Source: Thermacetogenium phaeum DSM 12270 (lineage in GTDB: Bacteria > Bacillota > DSM-12270 > Thermacetogeniales > Thermacetogeniaceae). From it: a DNA stretch of 64,000 nt. The notes below the pieces were generated by a model. It saw only the letters and a program-made list of their open reading frames with translations, did not search any database and was not told the origin of the DNA. Every line of letters begins with the position of its first letter. The stretch's first letter is position 1. Below, in pieces: positions 15,268 to 25,679 of this stretch. A program made the position numbers and the translations under genes. The stretch is taken from positions 141,942-205,941 of the forward strand of contig NC_018870.1 of assembly GCF_000305935.1 (NCBI RefSeq). Reading direction: 5' to 3'.

Positions 15268-15999
15268 ATGAGTTTTTTAAATGAAATTAAGCAACGCTTT
15301 GTTGAACATCTGAGGAACGAGGGTGTATCACTAAATGAAGTTGCCGAAGTGATAAGCTCGCGACCTTTAACTCCAGAGGAAGCTATCGGGAGACCGGAAC
15401 GAGACGATTTTCCTCTTCTGAAAGGGAAGGAATTTATGATCGAGGCGAGATTCAGGGGGTGCAGCGGTCAGGCCTTTACCGATATGCCGAGGAGCTTTAC
15501 CGCAACGCTCGGAGAAATACTATCTCTGTCAACTGACCGCAACGATCACAGAGCAATCTTGATAGCGTCCTTGAATGCGGTGATGAGGTATTTAAACCGA
15601 ATAGAAAAAACGATCCACTGCCGCGATGAAGAACCGCGGTTGTGTGCTGAACGGTTGGTTGAGTACGTGTGGACACGATTTGGGAACCCGCGGATAGCAT
15701 TTATCGGCTTACAACCGGCTATGGTTTCTGCCTTGGCGAAACATTTCAGGCTTAGGGTCACCGATTTAGATCCGGAGAACGTAGGTCAAGTAAAGGGTGG
15801 GGTGAAGATAGAAGACGTTAGCGCTACCCGGGAGGTGCTCGAGTGGAGTGACGTTGTGTTGGCTACAGGAACGACAGCCGTAAATGACACATTGTCCTCG
15901 ATAGTGGGTAGCGAGAAGCCGGTAGTTTTTTACGGTGTTACCATTAGCAGCATAGCCTATTTAGCTGGGTTGGAAAGGTTCTGTCCGTTTGGTCATTAA
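15268..15999 (+). CDS. DUF364-like Rossmann-type protein
   Basis: A 243-residue protein with a helical N-terminus and a C-terminal Rossmann-like half containing RIAFIGLQPAMVSALAKHF, VTDLDPENVG, VVLATGTTAVNDTL and KPVVFYGVTISSIAYLAG. The C-terminal pattern resembles the DUF364 heavy-metal-chelation proteins (compare 10138) but is more distant. A middle segment FRGCSGQAFTDMPRSFTATL looks conserved. It sits between moaA and a molybdate/tungstate transporter, so a metal-related role is likely. I cannot assign a reaction. Confidence 0.6.
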   Translation: MSFLNEIKQRFVEHLRNEGVSLNEVAEVISSRPLTPEEAIGRPERDDFPLLKGKEFMIEARFRGCSGQAFTDMPRSFTATLGEILSLSTDRNDHRAILIASLNAVMRYLNRIEKTIHCRDEEPRLCAERLVEYVWTRFGNPRIAFIGLQPAMVSALAKHFRLRVTDLDPENVGQVKGGVKIEDVSATREVLEWSDVVLATGTTAVNDTLSSIVGSEKPVVFYGVTISSIAYLAGLERFCPFGH

Positions 16000-16032
16000 A
16001 CAAAAGGGCCTATAAGGAGGCAGCGAGGGAAA

Positions 16033-16842
16033 ATGAGAACGGCAAATTTAATCCGTAAAACCGGATTTCTGTTTACAGTAATACTGGTTGGAGTGCTATT
16101 CGTCTCGGGGTGCAGCGGTAAGACGGCGGCGGAAATGAAACCCCGAGAACCAAAGTCTCTCTTAGTATACTGCAGCGCGGGATTAAAGGATCCGGTGGAA
16201 GAGATCTGCCAGGCCTTTAAAAGTCACTACGAGGGGCTTGACATCAATTACAGCATCGCTGGTTCAGCCCAGCTTAATAGCCAGATCCTGTTAACGCAGA
16301 AAGGCGATGTTTACGCAGTCAGCGATGAAGAGGAACTAAAGCCGCTGCAGGACAAAGGATTGGTAGCGTGGGAGAGAAGTTTAGTCTACCATACACCTGT
16401 TTTGGCAGTACCTAAGGGGAATCCTGGCGGTATTAACAAGTTATCAGATCTGACAAGGCAAGGAGTACGTGTAGCTCTGGGGGACGCTGGTGCGGTGCCA
16501 ATTGGTAAAATAGCGGACAAAATGTTGGAGGAAAACGGAATTTTGGAAGCGGTAAATAAGAACGTGGTTGTAAGGACGGCAACAGTAAATGAGTTGCTGG
16601 TTTACTTAAGCTCGCGGCAGGTTGATGCAGCTATTGTTTGGGAAGAAAACTGCAGGAGCGCCAAAGGTACAGTTGAGGTAATCAAAATCCCCGAGCTGGA
16701 AGAGTACGTCAAAATAACGAAGGCTGTTGTGCTCAGCTGCTCACAGGAGAACGAACTTGCAAGAGAGCTTGCCGAATTTATGGGTTCGCCTCAAGCAATG
16801 GAGATCTGGGAAAAGTATGGTTACAGACCGGTCGCCAGCTAG
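16033..16842 (+). CDS. Molybdate/tungstate-binding lipoprotein, ModA/WtpA-type
   Basis: A 269-residue lipoprotein with lipobox LFVSGC (Cys about 27). The body is of the ModA class: LLVYCSAGLKDPVEEICQAF, SIAGSAQLNSQIL, DVYAVSDEEEL and the late VDAAIVWEENC. It captures the oxyanion outside the cell and passes it to the permease at 16854. AAGGAGGCAGCGAGG precedes the ATG. Whether it prefers tungstate or molybdate cannot be told from sequence. Confidence 0.87.
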   Translation: MRTANLIRKTGFLFTVILVGVLFVSGCSGKTAAEMKPREPKSLLVYCSAGLKDPVEEICQAFKSHYEGLDINYSIAGSAQLNSQILLTQKGDVYAVSDEEELKPLQDKGLVAWERSLVYHTPVLAVPKGNPGGINKLSDLTRQGVRVALGDAGAVPIGKIADKMLEENGILEAVNKNVVVRTATVNELLVYLSSRQVDAAIVWEENCRSAKGTVEVIKIPELEEYVKITKAVVLSCSQENELARELAEFMGSPQAMEIWEKYGYRPVAS

Positions 16843-16853
16843 GAGGTGGCGCC

Positions 16854-17651
16854 GTGAGGGACCAATTGACCAAATTCTTTAACTTCGTGATTACAGGTGC
16901 TTTGCTGTGTTTGATAGTGGTTTCCGTGGGAGCGGTGCTGATAAGGGGATTGCCGCAGCTCATCGATCACACGAGAAATTCCGAACTGCTATTTGCGCTT
17001 AAGCTCAGCCTTTTGACGTCAGTGGTGTCTACTTTTATGTGTTTATTGGTAGCCATACCAGTTGCATATACACTTACACGCTACCGATTTCCGGGTCAGG
17101 GAGTAATAGCCAGTATCATCAGAATTCCCTTAACTATGCCTCCTATTGTTAGTGGGGTTTGCCTTCTGCTTTTTTTGGGAACAACGGTCTTCGGAGAGGC
17201 TCTATCTCGAATAGGAATAAATTTTATTTTCACCGTCCCTGGCATAATTATGGCCCAGTTCTTTGTGAATGTGCCTTCGCTAATTACGGTGCTGAAGGCG
17301 GCAATTGAAAATATCGACGTCCGCTTAGATTACGTAGCCAGAACGTTGGGGTGCAGCGCCCTCGAGGCCTTTTTAAGGGTCGACCTGCCGCTCATGCGCA
17401 AAAACATAGTTGCCGGACTGGTTCTGACCTGGGGTAAGGCTTTGGGTGAGTTTGGAGCGGTGCTTATGGTGGCCGGGGCTACAAAATTTCGAACTGAAAC
17501 ACTTCCCACATCAATCTATCTCAATATGGCTACTGGGGATATGAGTGCTGTTATGGCGTCTACCAGTATACTGATTCTGATTGGTATTGCGGCTTTGGTA
17601 GCATTTGAGCTTCTAGCAATAGAAAATTGGGAGAGGACTCGGGTGCTATGA
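16854..17651 (+). CDS. Molybdate/tungstate ABC permease, ModB-type
   Basis: A 265-residue membrane protein with five to six spans and the binding-protein-dependent transport loop RTLGCSALEAFLRVDLPL followed by GKALGEFGAVLMVAGA, both characteristic of ModB/WtpB/CysT permeases. The start is GTG 16854, with AGGAGGTG upstream, 11 bases after the binding protein's stop. It forms the channel of the importer with 16033 and 17656. Confidence 0.88.
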   Translation: MRDQLTKFFNFVITGALLCLIVVSVGAVLIRGLPQLIDHTRNSELLFALKLSLLTSVVSTFMCLLVAIPVAYTLTRYRFPGQGVIASIIRIPLTMPPIVSGVCLLLFLGTTVFGEALSRIGINFIFTVPGIIMAQFFVNVPSLITVLKAAIENIDVRLDYVARTLGCSALEAFLRVDLPLMRKNIVAGLVLTWGKALGEFGAVLMVAGATKFRTETLPTSIYLNMATGDMSAVMASTSILILIGIAALVAFELLAIENWERTRVL

Positions 17652-17655
17652 GAAA

Positions 17656-18723
17656 ATGATGCGGATGAATGCAGGTTATCTTAGACTGTGTGGTATCAGC
17701 AGGAAGATAGGAAATTTTGAACTCCGCAATATTTCGTTAGGCGTAGAAAGAGGAGAGTATTTTGTTATTCTCGGACCTTCAGGAGCAGGGAAGACGCTGC
17801 TTTTGGAAACCATTGCCGGCTTGCAGCGGGTAGATGAGGGTGAAACATGGATTGGAGAAATCAACATAACCCATTGGCCGCCGGAAAAAAGGCAGTTTGG
17901 TTTTGTGTATCAAGATTGTGCCCTGTTTCCACACCTGAATGTAAAGGACAACATTGCGTTTGGCTTAAAAGTTAGAAGGTTGTACTCCCGCATTGTACAG
18001 AAAGAACTGGATGATATAGTGGATTTATTGGGCATTTCTCATCTACTTGAGCGGTACCCTGCTACTCTGAGTGGTGGGGAGAAGCAACGAGTAGCTCTAG
18101 CCCGCGCCTTGGTGATGAAACCCCGAGTGCTTTTACTTGATGAGCCGCTTTCGGCTCTGGATGTGCCAATGAGGGAGGCGCTGCGCGACGAACTGAAACG
18201 TCTGCATCGGTTGACGGGGATGCTTATGATTCATGTAACTCACGATTTCACAGAGGCTATGTTATTAGCAGACCGGGCGGCAGTTATCGTTGATGGGGCA
18301 TTAGCTCAAGTGGGGTATCCGGATGAGATCTTCAACCGGCCGCAGTCAAGAGCAGTAGCCGAATTTGTGGGAACACAGAATGTTTTTCAGAGTAAAGTGA
18401 TTAATCAGAATGGAAAAAAGTTCGTGCAGTTTGGGAAAAGTCAATTGGCTGTAGAAACAGACTTAGAGGGAACAGTTAACTTCTCTTTCAGACCGGAAGA
18501 TGTTGTGTTATCTTCTAGCCGGCATCCCGTTAATTGTTTGCGAGGTGTTGTTGATTTTATAGCGCGGCAGGGGTTGTTTACTAGGGTAGTGGTAGAGGTG
18601 GAAGGAGTTGGGGTGGTGGCTTTACTGGCCTCAAACAATGGTAGCATGTATGCTCTTAACCCGGGAACTCCTGTATTTTGCGTTATCCCCCCGGAGGTAA
18701 TAAACGTTTTTCCTGATAAGTGA
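17656..18723 (+). CDS. Molybdate/tungstate ABC ATPase, ModC-type
   Basis: A 355-residue ATPase: Walker A GPSGAGKTLL, signature LSGGEKQRVALARALV, Walker B VLLLDEPLSALD, H-loop MIHVTHDF. A C-terminal part from about residue 235 (NVFQSKVINQNG...FRPEDVVLSS) is a TOBE-like regulatory domain, which in ModC and WtpC senses the oxyanion. It begins a few bases after the permease stop. Several in-frame ATGs exist; the first is used, and none has a strong ribosome site, suggesting translational coupling. Confidence 0.87.
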   Translation: MMRMNAGYLRLCGISRKIGNFELRNISLGVERGEYFVILGPSGAGKTLLLETIAGLQRVDEGETWIGEINITHWPPEKRQFGFVYQDCALFPHLNVKDNIAFGLKVRRLYSRIVQKELDDIVDLLGISHLLERYPATLSGGEKQRVALARALVMKPRVLLLDEPLSALDVPMREALRDELKRLHRLTGMLMIHVTHDFTEAMLLADRAAVIVDGALAQVGYPDEIFNRPQSRAVAEFVGTQNVFQSKVINQNGKKFVQFGKSQLAVETDLEGTVNFSFRPEDVVLSSSRHPVNCLRGVVDFIARQGLFTRVVVEVEGVGVVALLASNNGSMYALNPGTPVFCVIPPEVINVFPDK

Positions 18724-18824
18724 TAAAGTGCGGGCGCGAGCCAGGGCTTCGTTCGTCTGTCGGCAGAGGCAGTGGGTGACGGTGGGTATTCGCTCTTAAT
18801 TCGTGCGGCTTTCAGACACTCCGG

Positions 18825-19133
18825 GTGAGAATTCCTTCTCCTGCGAGGTCTGGGAGGCGACTATGGGCCTCCGCCGCTTTTTTGGCGAACCCTGCGCTGT
18901 TCGATAATCATTTTCAATATATAGCGCCAAATCTTGAGGATCTTAGAAAGGGGAGATTAAGCCCTGCACTGGAAGATCACTCACGGTATCGAGTAAACAC
19001 TCCTGTAATTCGCGACCTGGAGAGGTTCAGCGATGATGTTTACGGCGCCTGGCTGAGCCTGGATATATTTTTCAAACCGGCCAGCTACCGCCAGGCAACA
19101 GGGCGCACGCTGCCGGGCGGGGGATGGCCTTGA
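18825..19133 (+). other. Open frame of unknown status ahead of moaC
   Basis: The 18724-19148 gap holds a frame open to a TGA just before moaC. Its last 70 codons (…RYRVNTPVIRDLERFSDD…LDIFFKPASYRQATG) look protein-like in composition, but there is no convincing ribosome site and I recognise no family. A GGAGGC...GCCTCC hairpin with a T-run near 18854-18881 falls inside the first part. It may be the 3' remnant of a lost gene. Confidence 0.25.
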
Positions 19134-19148
19134 TAGGAGGCTGAAAGA

Positions 19149-19646
19149 ATGGCAGACCTTACCCACTTCAACAGGGAAGGGCGAGCCCGCATGGTCGAAG
19201 TAGGAGAAAAACCGACCACCACCAGAGAAGCCGTAGCCCGGGGCACGGTTTTCATGCAACCCGAAACCCTTGAACTCATCAAAAGCGGAGGCATCGCCAA
19301 AGGAGACGTCCTGGGAGTCGCCCAGATAGCCGGCATCATGGGAGCCAAACGCACATCTATACTCATCCCCATGTGCCACCCACTCTTCCTCAGCGGCATT
19401 GACCTCAACTTTCGGGCCGACCCGGAGCGCAGCGCCGTAGAGATCGAAGCCCGGGTTAGATGCCAGGGAAAAACCGGAGTAGAAATGGAAGCTCTGACCG
19501 CCGTAAGCATAGCCGCCCTCACCATCTACGACATGTGCAAAGCCGTAGACCGCGGCATGGCCATCGGAGAAATCCGGTTAATAGAAAAAACCGGGGGCAA
19601 AAGCGGAACCTACAGAAGGGAAGGGGAGAAAGAATGGGAAGAATAG
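19149..19646 (+). CDS. moaC: Cyclic pyranopterin monophosphate synthase MoaC
   Basis: A 165-residue protein with every MoaC landmark: [36 protein letters not shown], and [20 protein letters not shown] followed by KAVDRGM. It makes cyclic pyranopterin monophosphate from the MoaA product. AGGAGG precedes the ATG. It overlaps the MOSC gene by 13 bases, and GC is higher than in the island average, as for moaA. Confidence 0.95.
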   Translation: MADLTHFNREGRARMVEVGEKPTTTREAVARGTVFMQPETLELIKSGGIAKGDVLGVAQIAGIMGAKRTSILIPMCHPLFLSGIDLNFRADPERSAVEIEARVRCQGKTGVEMEALTAVSIAALTIYDMCKAVDRGMAIGEIRLIEKTGGKSGTYRREGEKEWEE

Positions 19647-20095
19647 TAGCCGTATGCACCAGCCGGAACACCGGAGAGCGCAAAAAGAACATCGGCCGGG
19701 GAACCCTGATCGCCGGACACGGGCTTGAAGGGGATGCCCATGCCGGCCCCTGGCACCGGCAGGTCAGCCTCCTGGCCATAGAAAGCATCCGGAAAATGCA
19801 AAACAAAGGCCTTGACGTAGGGCCCGGTGACTTTGCCGAAAATATCACAACAGAAGGGATTGAAATCGCTGCCCTTCCTCTTGGAACAAAACTGCGGCTG
19901 GGGAAAGAAGCCATAGGGGAAGTCACCCAGATCGGAAAAGAATGCCACAGTCGATGTGCCATCTATCACCAGGCCGGGGACTGCGTCATGCCCAGGGAAG
20001 GGGTCTTCATCAGGGTACTCCAGGGAGGTCCCATCGAAGTCGGAGACGAGATCGAGATCATCGAAACACCCCAAAAGGAAGTGACGGAAAAATGA
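19634..20095 (+). CDS. MOSC-domain protein
   Basis: A 153-residue stand-alone MOSC domain (as in the C-terminus of MoCo sulfurase): [50 protein letters not shown] and a conserved cysteine in [16 protein letters not shown] proteins bind or sulfurate the cofactor or carry sulfur to it. It overlaps moaC by 13 bases and moaB by 4, so the three are translationally coupled. Confidence 0.88.
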   Translation: MGRIVAVCTSRNTGERKKNIGRGTLIAGHGLEGDAHAGPWHRQVSLLAIESIRKMQNKGLDVGPGDFAENITTEGIEIAALPLGTKLRLGKEAIGEVTQIGKECHSRCAIYHQAGDCVMPREGVFIRVLQGGPIEVGDEIEIIETPQKEVTEK

Positions 20096-20604
20096 AGGTG
20101 GCCATTCTCACAGCCAGCGACAAAGGGTACCGGGGAGAGCGGGAAGACCGCAGTGCCCAGGTCATCAAAGAGATGCTGGTTTCCCTCGGTGCGGAAGTCA
20201 TCGCCTACGACATCGTACCAGATGAAAAGGAACAGCTGATAGCCAAACTGCTCGAATATACCGACCAAAAGCGGGCTGACCTCATCCTCACCACAGGGGG
20301 CACCGGACTCGCACCGCGGGATGTCACCCCCGAAGCCACCCTGGCCGTAATCGAGCGGGAAATCCCCGGCATAGCCGAGGCCATGCGGGCAGAGGGGCTC
20401 AAGCACACCCCTCACGCCATGCTCTCCCGGGCGGTGGCCGGGAGCCGGGGGAGAACCCTGATCATCAACCTGCCGGGCAGCCCACGCGCTGTGAGGGAGA
20501 ATCTCAGGGTTATTATTCCTGTCTTACCCCATGCTCTGGAGACCATTCAGGGAAGAGGGAATGAGTGCGCCAGGATGCGTCACGAGGAAGAGGTGGAGGG
20601 GTAG
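20092..20604 (+). CDS. Molybdopterin adenylyltransferase MoaB/Mog
   Basis: A 170-residue MoaB/Mog protein: VAILTASDKGYRGEREDRS, LILTTGGTGLAPRDVTPEAT and INLPGSPRAVRENL. It adenylylates molybdopterin before MoeA inserts the metal. ATGA overlap with the MOSC gene. The end is slightly extended (GNECARMRHEEEVEG) past the usual terminus. MoaD, MoaE and MoeB, which are needed for the dithiolene step, are not in this window. Confidence 0.9.
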   Translation: MKVAILTASDKGYRGEREDRSAQVIKEMLVSLGAEVIAYDIVPDEKEQLIAKLLEYTDQKRADLILTTGGTGLAPRDVTPEATLAVIEREIPGIAEAMRAEGLKHTPHAMLSRAVAGSRGRTLIINLPGSPRAVRENLRVIIPVLPHALETIQGRGNECARMRHEEEVEG

Positions 20605-20666
20605 GCCGTGGCGGCATGATGGTCTGCGGATTAATAAATGATTGTCGATGGTTATGGAGGGATTGA

Positions 20667-21281
20667 ATGAAGAAAATCGACGTTCTGAAATATGATCAGA
20701 TTGCTAGAGAAGTATTCGCTCCTGTATACCCGCTTATTGCAGAACAGATTGTACAAAATACCGGTATAAAAGAGGGGATCTGCCTGGATATCGGCAGCGG
20801 CGGAGGATATCTGGCCATTGCTTTAGCAAAAATTACCGATTTAGATTTCTATCTACTAGATTGTTCTCAAGAATTTCTCGCCATTGCCAGCAAAAATATT
20901 GCCGATCACGGGCTGAACGGTAGAGCAAAAACACTGCACGGTGATGTACATCAAATACCTTTGGATGATTGCTCTATCAACCTAGTCGTGAGTAGGGGGT
21001 CATACCGCTTCTGGAATGATCAAAGAAAGGCATTCGAAGAGATTTATAGAGTGCTCGCTCCTGGGGGAATGGGTTATGTCGGAGGGGGGCTTGGCTCTTC
21101 TGAAATTAAAGAGCGAATTTTCAAAGAGATGCGTGTGAAATATAGTGAGTGGTGCGATCTGATGGAGGGGCGAAGAAAAAATAACGTTCAAACTCTTAAT
21201 GAAAACTTACGGAAAGCAGGGATATTGACTTACGAAATAAACAGAGACGATACCGGGCTGTGGATTAAAATAATAAAATAA
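20667..21281 (+). CDS. Class I SAM-dependent methyltransferase
   Basis: A 204-residue methyltransferase of the Methyltransf_11 type. Motif I is LDIGSGGGYLAIALA, the acidic loop is LLDCSQEFLA, and the later VVSRGSYRFWND and IYRVLAPGGMGYVGGG are typical. The substrate is unknown. TGGAGGG precedes the ATG. It lies between moaB and fdhD, and similar methyltransferases often accompany molybdoenzyme clusters; the link is only contextual. Confidence 0.8.
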   Translation: MKKIDVLKYDQIAREVFAPVYPLIAEQIVQNTGIKEGICLDIGSGGGYLAIALAKITDLDFYLLDCSQEFLAIASKNIADHGLNGRAKTLHGDVHQIPLDDCSINLVVSRGSYRFWNDQRKAFEEIYRVLAPGGMGYVGGGLGSSEIKERIFKEMRVKYSEWCDLMEGRRKNNVQTLNENLRKAGILTYEINRDDTGLWIKIIK

Positions 21282-21329
21282 TCGAGGTATAGCTGCTGGT
21301 CCGGTAAGGCGAAAGAGGAGCGTCGATGC

Positions 21330-21977
21330 ATGTCATTTGATCTTACCCAAAGGGTTTCGATACTCCATGTTAAAAGCGGGGTTAGAGCACTCGTTGAGGA
21401 TACTTTAGTCTCAGAGCATTATCTCACACTTTTTATCAACGGCAGGAAGCGGGTGACTTTTTCTTGTCTCCCAGAGTATTTAGAAGAAATGATATTGGGT
21501 TATTTGCTCAGCGAAGGAGTTGTGGAAAAGACGTCAGATGTGGAGAAATTAAATTTTTCTGAAGATGGGCATAAAGTGGATGTTTCAATAAAAAACGGTG
21601 TGCAATTACCGATTGAAAGTAACTTTGATTGCGGTAGGCAACTTGCAAACTTTGATGCTGTCGTTCAAGAGGCAGGCCTAAAAAGTCTGGAGGGAGCTCC
21701 ATCTTTCTCTGTTAGTAAAATCTTAAGTTATTATGAGCGTTTCATTGAACAGTCACATCTGTATAAAAAGACGAGAGCCGTGCATAATTCAGCTCTATGT
21801 AATGAGGGTGGGATTTTATTTGCAGCTAAAGACATCAGCCGTCATAACGCCATAGATAAGGTCATTGGCATGGCGCACAAAAAGGGGATAGCGTTGTCGG
21901 GCACCTGCATTCTCACCAGCGGAAGAGTGCCGTTGGATATAGCGCAATTCCCTGAACTTCGCCAGAGTCGAGATTGA
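21330..21977 (+). pseudogene. Truncated FdhD sulfurtransferase gene
   Basis: The first 205 residues match the intact FdhD at 30109 (LEEMILGYLLSEGVVEK, KKTRAVHNSALCNEGG, RHNAIDKVIGMAHKKG, LTSGRVP). After TSGRVPLDIA the frame leaves the family, reads QFPELRQSRD and stops, so the last 60 or so residues are lost. FdhD passes sulfur from a cysteine desulfurase to the cofactor of formate dehydrogenase. The paired cysteines near residue 150 of normal FdhD appear here as one (ALCNEGG). This copy is probably inactive. Confidence 0.85.
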
Positions 21978-22065
21978 CGGCAGGGCTTACTACATTAAAA
22001 CCAAAGGAGTTGATTTGAGCAATAAGATACTGCGCCTGCTGCGCATAAACAACCGAACAATGTGA
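21945..22065 (+). pseudogene. Unrecognised gene tail fused to broken fdhD
   Basis: In a second frame, from the break in fdhD, about 38 codons read NSLNFARVEIDGRAYYIKTK followed by GVDLSNKILRLLRINNRTM and a TGA. The composition looks like the true C-terminus of another protein. I do not recognise it. A TAG lies just upstream in that frame, which places the junction near 21945. Confidence 0.35.
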
Positions 22066-22210
22066 TAGCTGCTGATGATTTCCATGATTAGGTAATGTAG
22101 TGGAAAAATGCACGCTTTTTAAAAAACTTTTTCAGGTTTCATGCGGGTTTGAACAGGGTCATCTGATAAACTATACCGATTGACATCCGTGATCGGTTTA
22201 CCAGCTAATG

Positions 22211-23541
22211 TTATTCAGTGCCATTAAATTCCTGGGAATTAGCCGCTTTCACCCAAGGTGATAATAGCCGCTTACGGCTGACGTTAGGGTCGACCCCTTC
22301 GCACATAAAGAAGCAGATAGCCAAAAAGGGATCATCTTCAACTTCGGCAACATCAAGCACACGGTTCAGCAAAAAGGGAGCGGCAGAATAAAACGTCTCA
22401 GCCCAGCGCAGATGTGTAAAGCGCTCGCTCTTCTCCGGAACCAGAAGCCGCATGTGGTTCAATAACCGGTGGCTGACCACCAGGGTCAGCATGGCCACCA
22501 GCACCAGCGCCTCTACTACATCATCCTCTCCGCTTGAGATCACATCCAGCTTATAGAGGCGCTTCAGTTCTTTGAAAACCAGTTCAATGCTCCAGCGTGC
22601 CCTGTAAAGGAGTGCCACATCCTCTGCCGCAAGCTGATCCGGGGAGATGTTGGTGAGGTAGAGGTGATACTCCCTGGTTTCCTGGTTGAATACTCCCACT
22701 AGGCGGTAGGTCTCAACAGCCTTAGAGGATTTGCCCTTGTAAGATCTGCGGTTGAAGGAAACCTCGACCAGGACATCGAGCACATCCCGCCTCAAACGGG
22801 GGAGTACCTCCTTAAGCTTCTTACCGGCCAGGTCGATTGCCTGGCCTCTGTAGGTCCGCAATACCGACACGATGGTGGGGTTGGCTGTATTTTTGAACCG
22901 GCTCACGAAGTAGCCGCCGTTTCTTTTTATCCGGCTGAACAACTGATACTTGAAGAAACCCAGGTCGAAGAGGAGGATGTTGTCCTTTACCCAGGACCCG
23001 ATGCGTATGGTCTTGATATCGGCGGTCTTGCCGGGATAGATCCTGATGCTCTTTGTGTTGCCCGTGATCCCGAGCACGGTGTGTATCTTAAGCTCGGCTT
23101 TGCCCCTTGCCCCGGGGAACTGTTTGGCCAGCTTCTCGTGCAACCTTACGATTGTGCCATCTGCTATCACCAAATCCTTGAACCCTTTCAGTTTTTCCGA
23201 GAGCACGAGGCTGGTGTGACTGGCAAGTTCCGCTCTTGGTTCGCCAGGCACTCCTTCAAAAAGGCAACCAACCGCCTGTTGAAGCGCTCGTAAAAGGAGG
23301 ACGGAACGAGGGTCTCGGCTGATGCCGCCTCGTAAGCCCGCCTCAGCGAGGCGAGGGTGCGCTGCGCTCCAACTCCAAAACCGAGCACCAGGACCCAGAA
23401 CAGGATCACCGGGTCGATCTTCCGGTTGCGCTTCACGCAGCCGACTTTGGCTGCCGTAGCCCTCAGCCACTCCGGAGGGAACATTTTGTTCATTACTTTT
23501 TCAATCTCATGCGGTTCGATCTTACCGGGAAGTGGAATCAA
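22211..23541 (-). pseudogene. IS4-family transposase, frameshifted
   Basis: Two overlapping minus-strand frames together make one transposase. The first (23541 to about 23215) holds the N-terminal PEWLRATAAKVGCVKRNRKI and SSFYERFNRRLVAFLKECLA. The second holds the DDE part with VIADGTIVRLHEKLAKQFPG, ILLFDLGFFKYQLFSRI and the YRARWSIELVFKELKRLYKL block (Glu). The frame changes near 23215-23240. This may be a mutation or, less likely, programmed frameshifting. Clear terminal repeats were not found by eye. The IS separates broken fdhD from the sigma-54 regulator. Confidence 0.8.
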
Positions 23542-23721
23542 TGTTGAACCTCCTCTAAATTATTAGTTTGGAGGAGAATTCCACACAGGGAGGGGCCCTT
23601 TCCTCTTTTTTTAAACAACAATTTTCATCAGTTATTTTACCAGGAATAATACACTATCTTTGGTGGTTTATGGTATATTTCGGGCTTAACCGAACACGAA
23701 TGTACCGATTGAAGAAGTTAA

Positions 23722-25677
23722 TCACAGTTCAATTTTATAGTCCTTTAATTTTTTGTAGAGAGTGGTTCGTCCGATACCAAGAATTTCTGCAGCTTTTGCC
23801 GTGTTTTTTTTGGTAAGGCGCATGGCTTTAATGATTGCATCTTTCTCCAATTCTGCAATACTGAGGAGCTCTCTTCTATTTTCCGGACTTTTTTCTTCAC
23901 AAATTATCTCCAATGGTAAATCATTGGCAGTAATTGTTTTACCGTTACACATATAGACAGCATGTACTATTGCATTTTCCAACTGCCTGATATTACCCGG
24001 CCAATGATATGTGGAGATCACCTTGCGGGCATCTGCTCCAATTTCAGGTGGTTTTTTGCCAATCTTTTGGCACGTTGTTTCTACAAAATATTTTGCCAGT
24101 ATAAGCGCGTCGTTTCCTCTTTGTCTTAACGGAGGAATCTCGATTTTAAGTACTGCCAAACGATAATACAAATCTTCTCGGAATTGCCGTTTTCTTATCA
24201 GTTCAAGTAAATCTTTATTAGTTGCTGCAATAATCCTGACGTTGACAGGAATGTATTTTGTTCCACCGATACGCATCACTTGTCGTTCTTCTAAAACACG
24301 CAGCAAAACCGGCTGAAGCTCAATAGGCATGTCTCCGATTTCATCTAAAAAAAGCGTCCCGCCGTTAGCCAATTCAAACTTCCCAGGACGGCCTTTTCTA
24401 TCAGCACCGGTAAAAGCCCCTCCTTCATAACCAAACAATTCACTCTCAATTAAATTGCGAGGCATGGAGGCGCAATTAACAGCCACGAAAGGACCATCAG
24501 GACAATAACTATTATGTATCGCCTGAGCAAAAAGCTCTTTGCCAGTACCGCTCTCTCCTATAAGCAATATATTAGTATTTGTTAAAGCAACTTGTTTAGC
24601 GAAACTTATGGCTCGCCTTATTTCTTCACTTTCACCAATAATATCATCAAAAGCAAAATAAGCCTTCGTACCGCCACGTTTCGCAATAATCTTGTCCATT
24701 CGAGATACTTTTGTCATATAAATCACTGCACCTTGTCGACTTACCTTCTTATCATCCCAAATGTGATCAATGCTGATCAGGTACTTTTTGTCATGAGAAT
24801 CATAGCCTACTGACAATTCAAGATCGTGAACATTATAACCGTTCAATAAAGCGTCCCTAATGCTTGCATCTACACCAAAATATTTGGTGTAATGCTGGTT
24901 AATAGCATGGGTATCAGTAATACCTAGCATCTCCATTGCTTTCTTACTGATATGGGTGATCATTCCGTTGCCGTCCAAAGTTACAAAGCCTTGCTCGGCA
25001 ACTGATAAGGATTTCTCCAGCGTTTTATAAGCTGTTTCTAATTGCAAAGTCTTGCGTTGAATTTCATACTGCTTGGTAATCGCTTCCGCCATAGAAGTCA
25101 CCCATCCAAGCGTATGCGCGTAAATCTTTTGGGAGTTGTTAAGATCTCCGTAGTCCTGCATAACACTTAATGATCCAATAACTTCACCGTTACTATTCAA
25201 AATAGGCGCTGCTGAAGCAATATGATGTTCGTGAATCACCAAGTAATTATTAGGACCGATCAGTTGAACAGGTATCTTATGGATAATAGACAATATATTT
25301 GCATTTGTACCAATAAACTCCTCGCCGGCCGACAGAAATTTTATACTTCGTTTACGTTGGTTAATATATTTAAAAGCATTTTCATTGCCTGCGTTGTACA
25401 AAACTGTACCATACCTATCAGTTAGCCCCAAAATGTAATCAGATATCGTCAAAAAAGGCATGAACTTTTTAATAAATGGAACAGCCGTTTGGATTAAAAG
25501 CTTATTGTCATGAAAGGCTTTTTTAATTACATTTTCGTCCGGTGCCTTTTGGCTCTTAATATCAAATGGATTTACGCCATAATTCTTTGACCGGATCCAT
25601 GATTCGGCCACTTCCGGGCAAATGTCGGGGTTTTTTCTAGGGTCTTCATCTTCTTCAAAAAAGCGCCTTTTAGCCAT
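23722..25677 (-). CDS. Sigma-54-dependent transcriptional activator (GAF-PAS-AAA-Fis)
   Basis: A 651-residue enhancer-binding protein, AcoR-like in layout. It has an N-terminal [17 protein letters not shown] and GAF region, a PAS domain near residues 215-320, and an AAA+ domain with Walker A GESGTGKE, the sigma-54 contact loop GAFTGA and Walker [14 protein letters not shown]. It ends in a Fis-type helix-turn-helix, [19 protein letters not shown]. It should open promoters of the -24/-12 type, as seen at 3829 and 4744. The ATG has no ribosome site, and the gene begins right at a breakpoint with the truncated oxidoreductase, so its true 5' end and promoter may be lost. Confidence 0.85.
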   Translation of the reverse strand: MAKRRFFEEDEDPRKNPDICPEVAESWIRSKNYGVNPFDIKSQKAPDENVIKKAFHDNKLLIQTAVPFIKKFMPFLTISDYILGLTDRYGTVLYNAGNENAFKYINQRKRSIKFLSAGEEFIGTNANILSIIHKIPVQLIGPNNYLVIHEHHIASAAPILNSNGEVIGSLSVMQDYGDLNNSQKIYAHTLGWVTSMAEAITKQYEIQRKTLQLETAYKTLEKSLSVAEQGFVTLDGNGMITHISKKAMEMLGITDTHAINQHYTKYFGVDASIRDALLNGYNVHDLELSVGYDSHDKKYLISIDHIWDDKKVSRQGAVIYMTKVSRMDKIIAKRGGTKAYFAFDDIIGESEEIRRAISFAKQVALTNTNILLIGESGTGKELFAQAIHNSYCPDGPFVAVNCASMPRNLIESELFGYEGGAFTGADRKGRPGKFELANGGTLFLDEIGDMPIELQPVLLRVLEERQVMRIGGTKYIPVNVRIIAATNKDLLELIRKRQFREDLYYRLAVLKIEIPPLRQRGNDALILAKYFVETTCQKIGKKPPEIGADARKVISTYHWPGNIRQLENAIVHAVYMCNGKTITANDLPLEIICEEKSPENRRELLSIAELEKDAIIKAMRLTKKNTAKAAEILGIGRTTLYKKLKDYKIEL

Positions 25678-25679
25678 TA

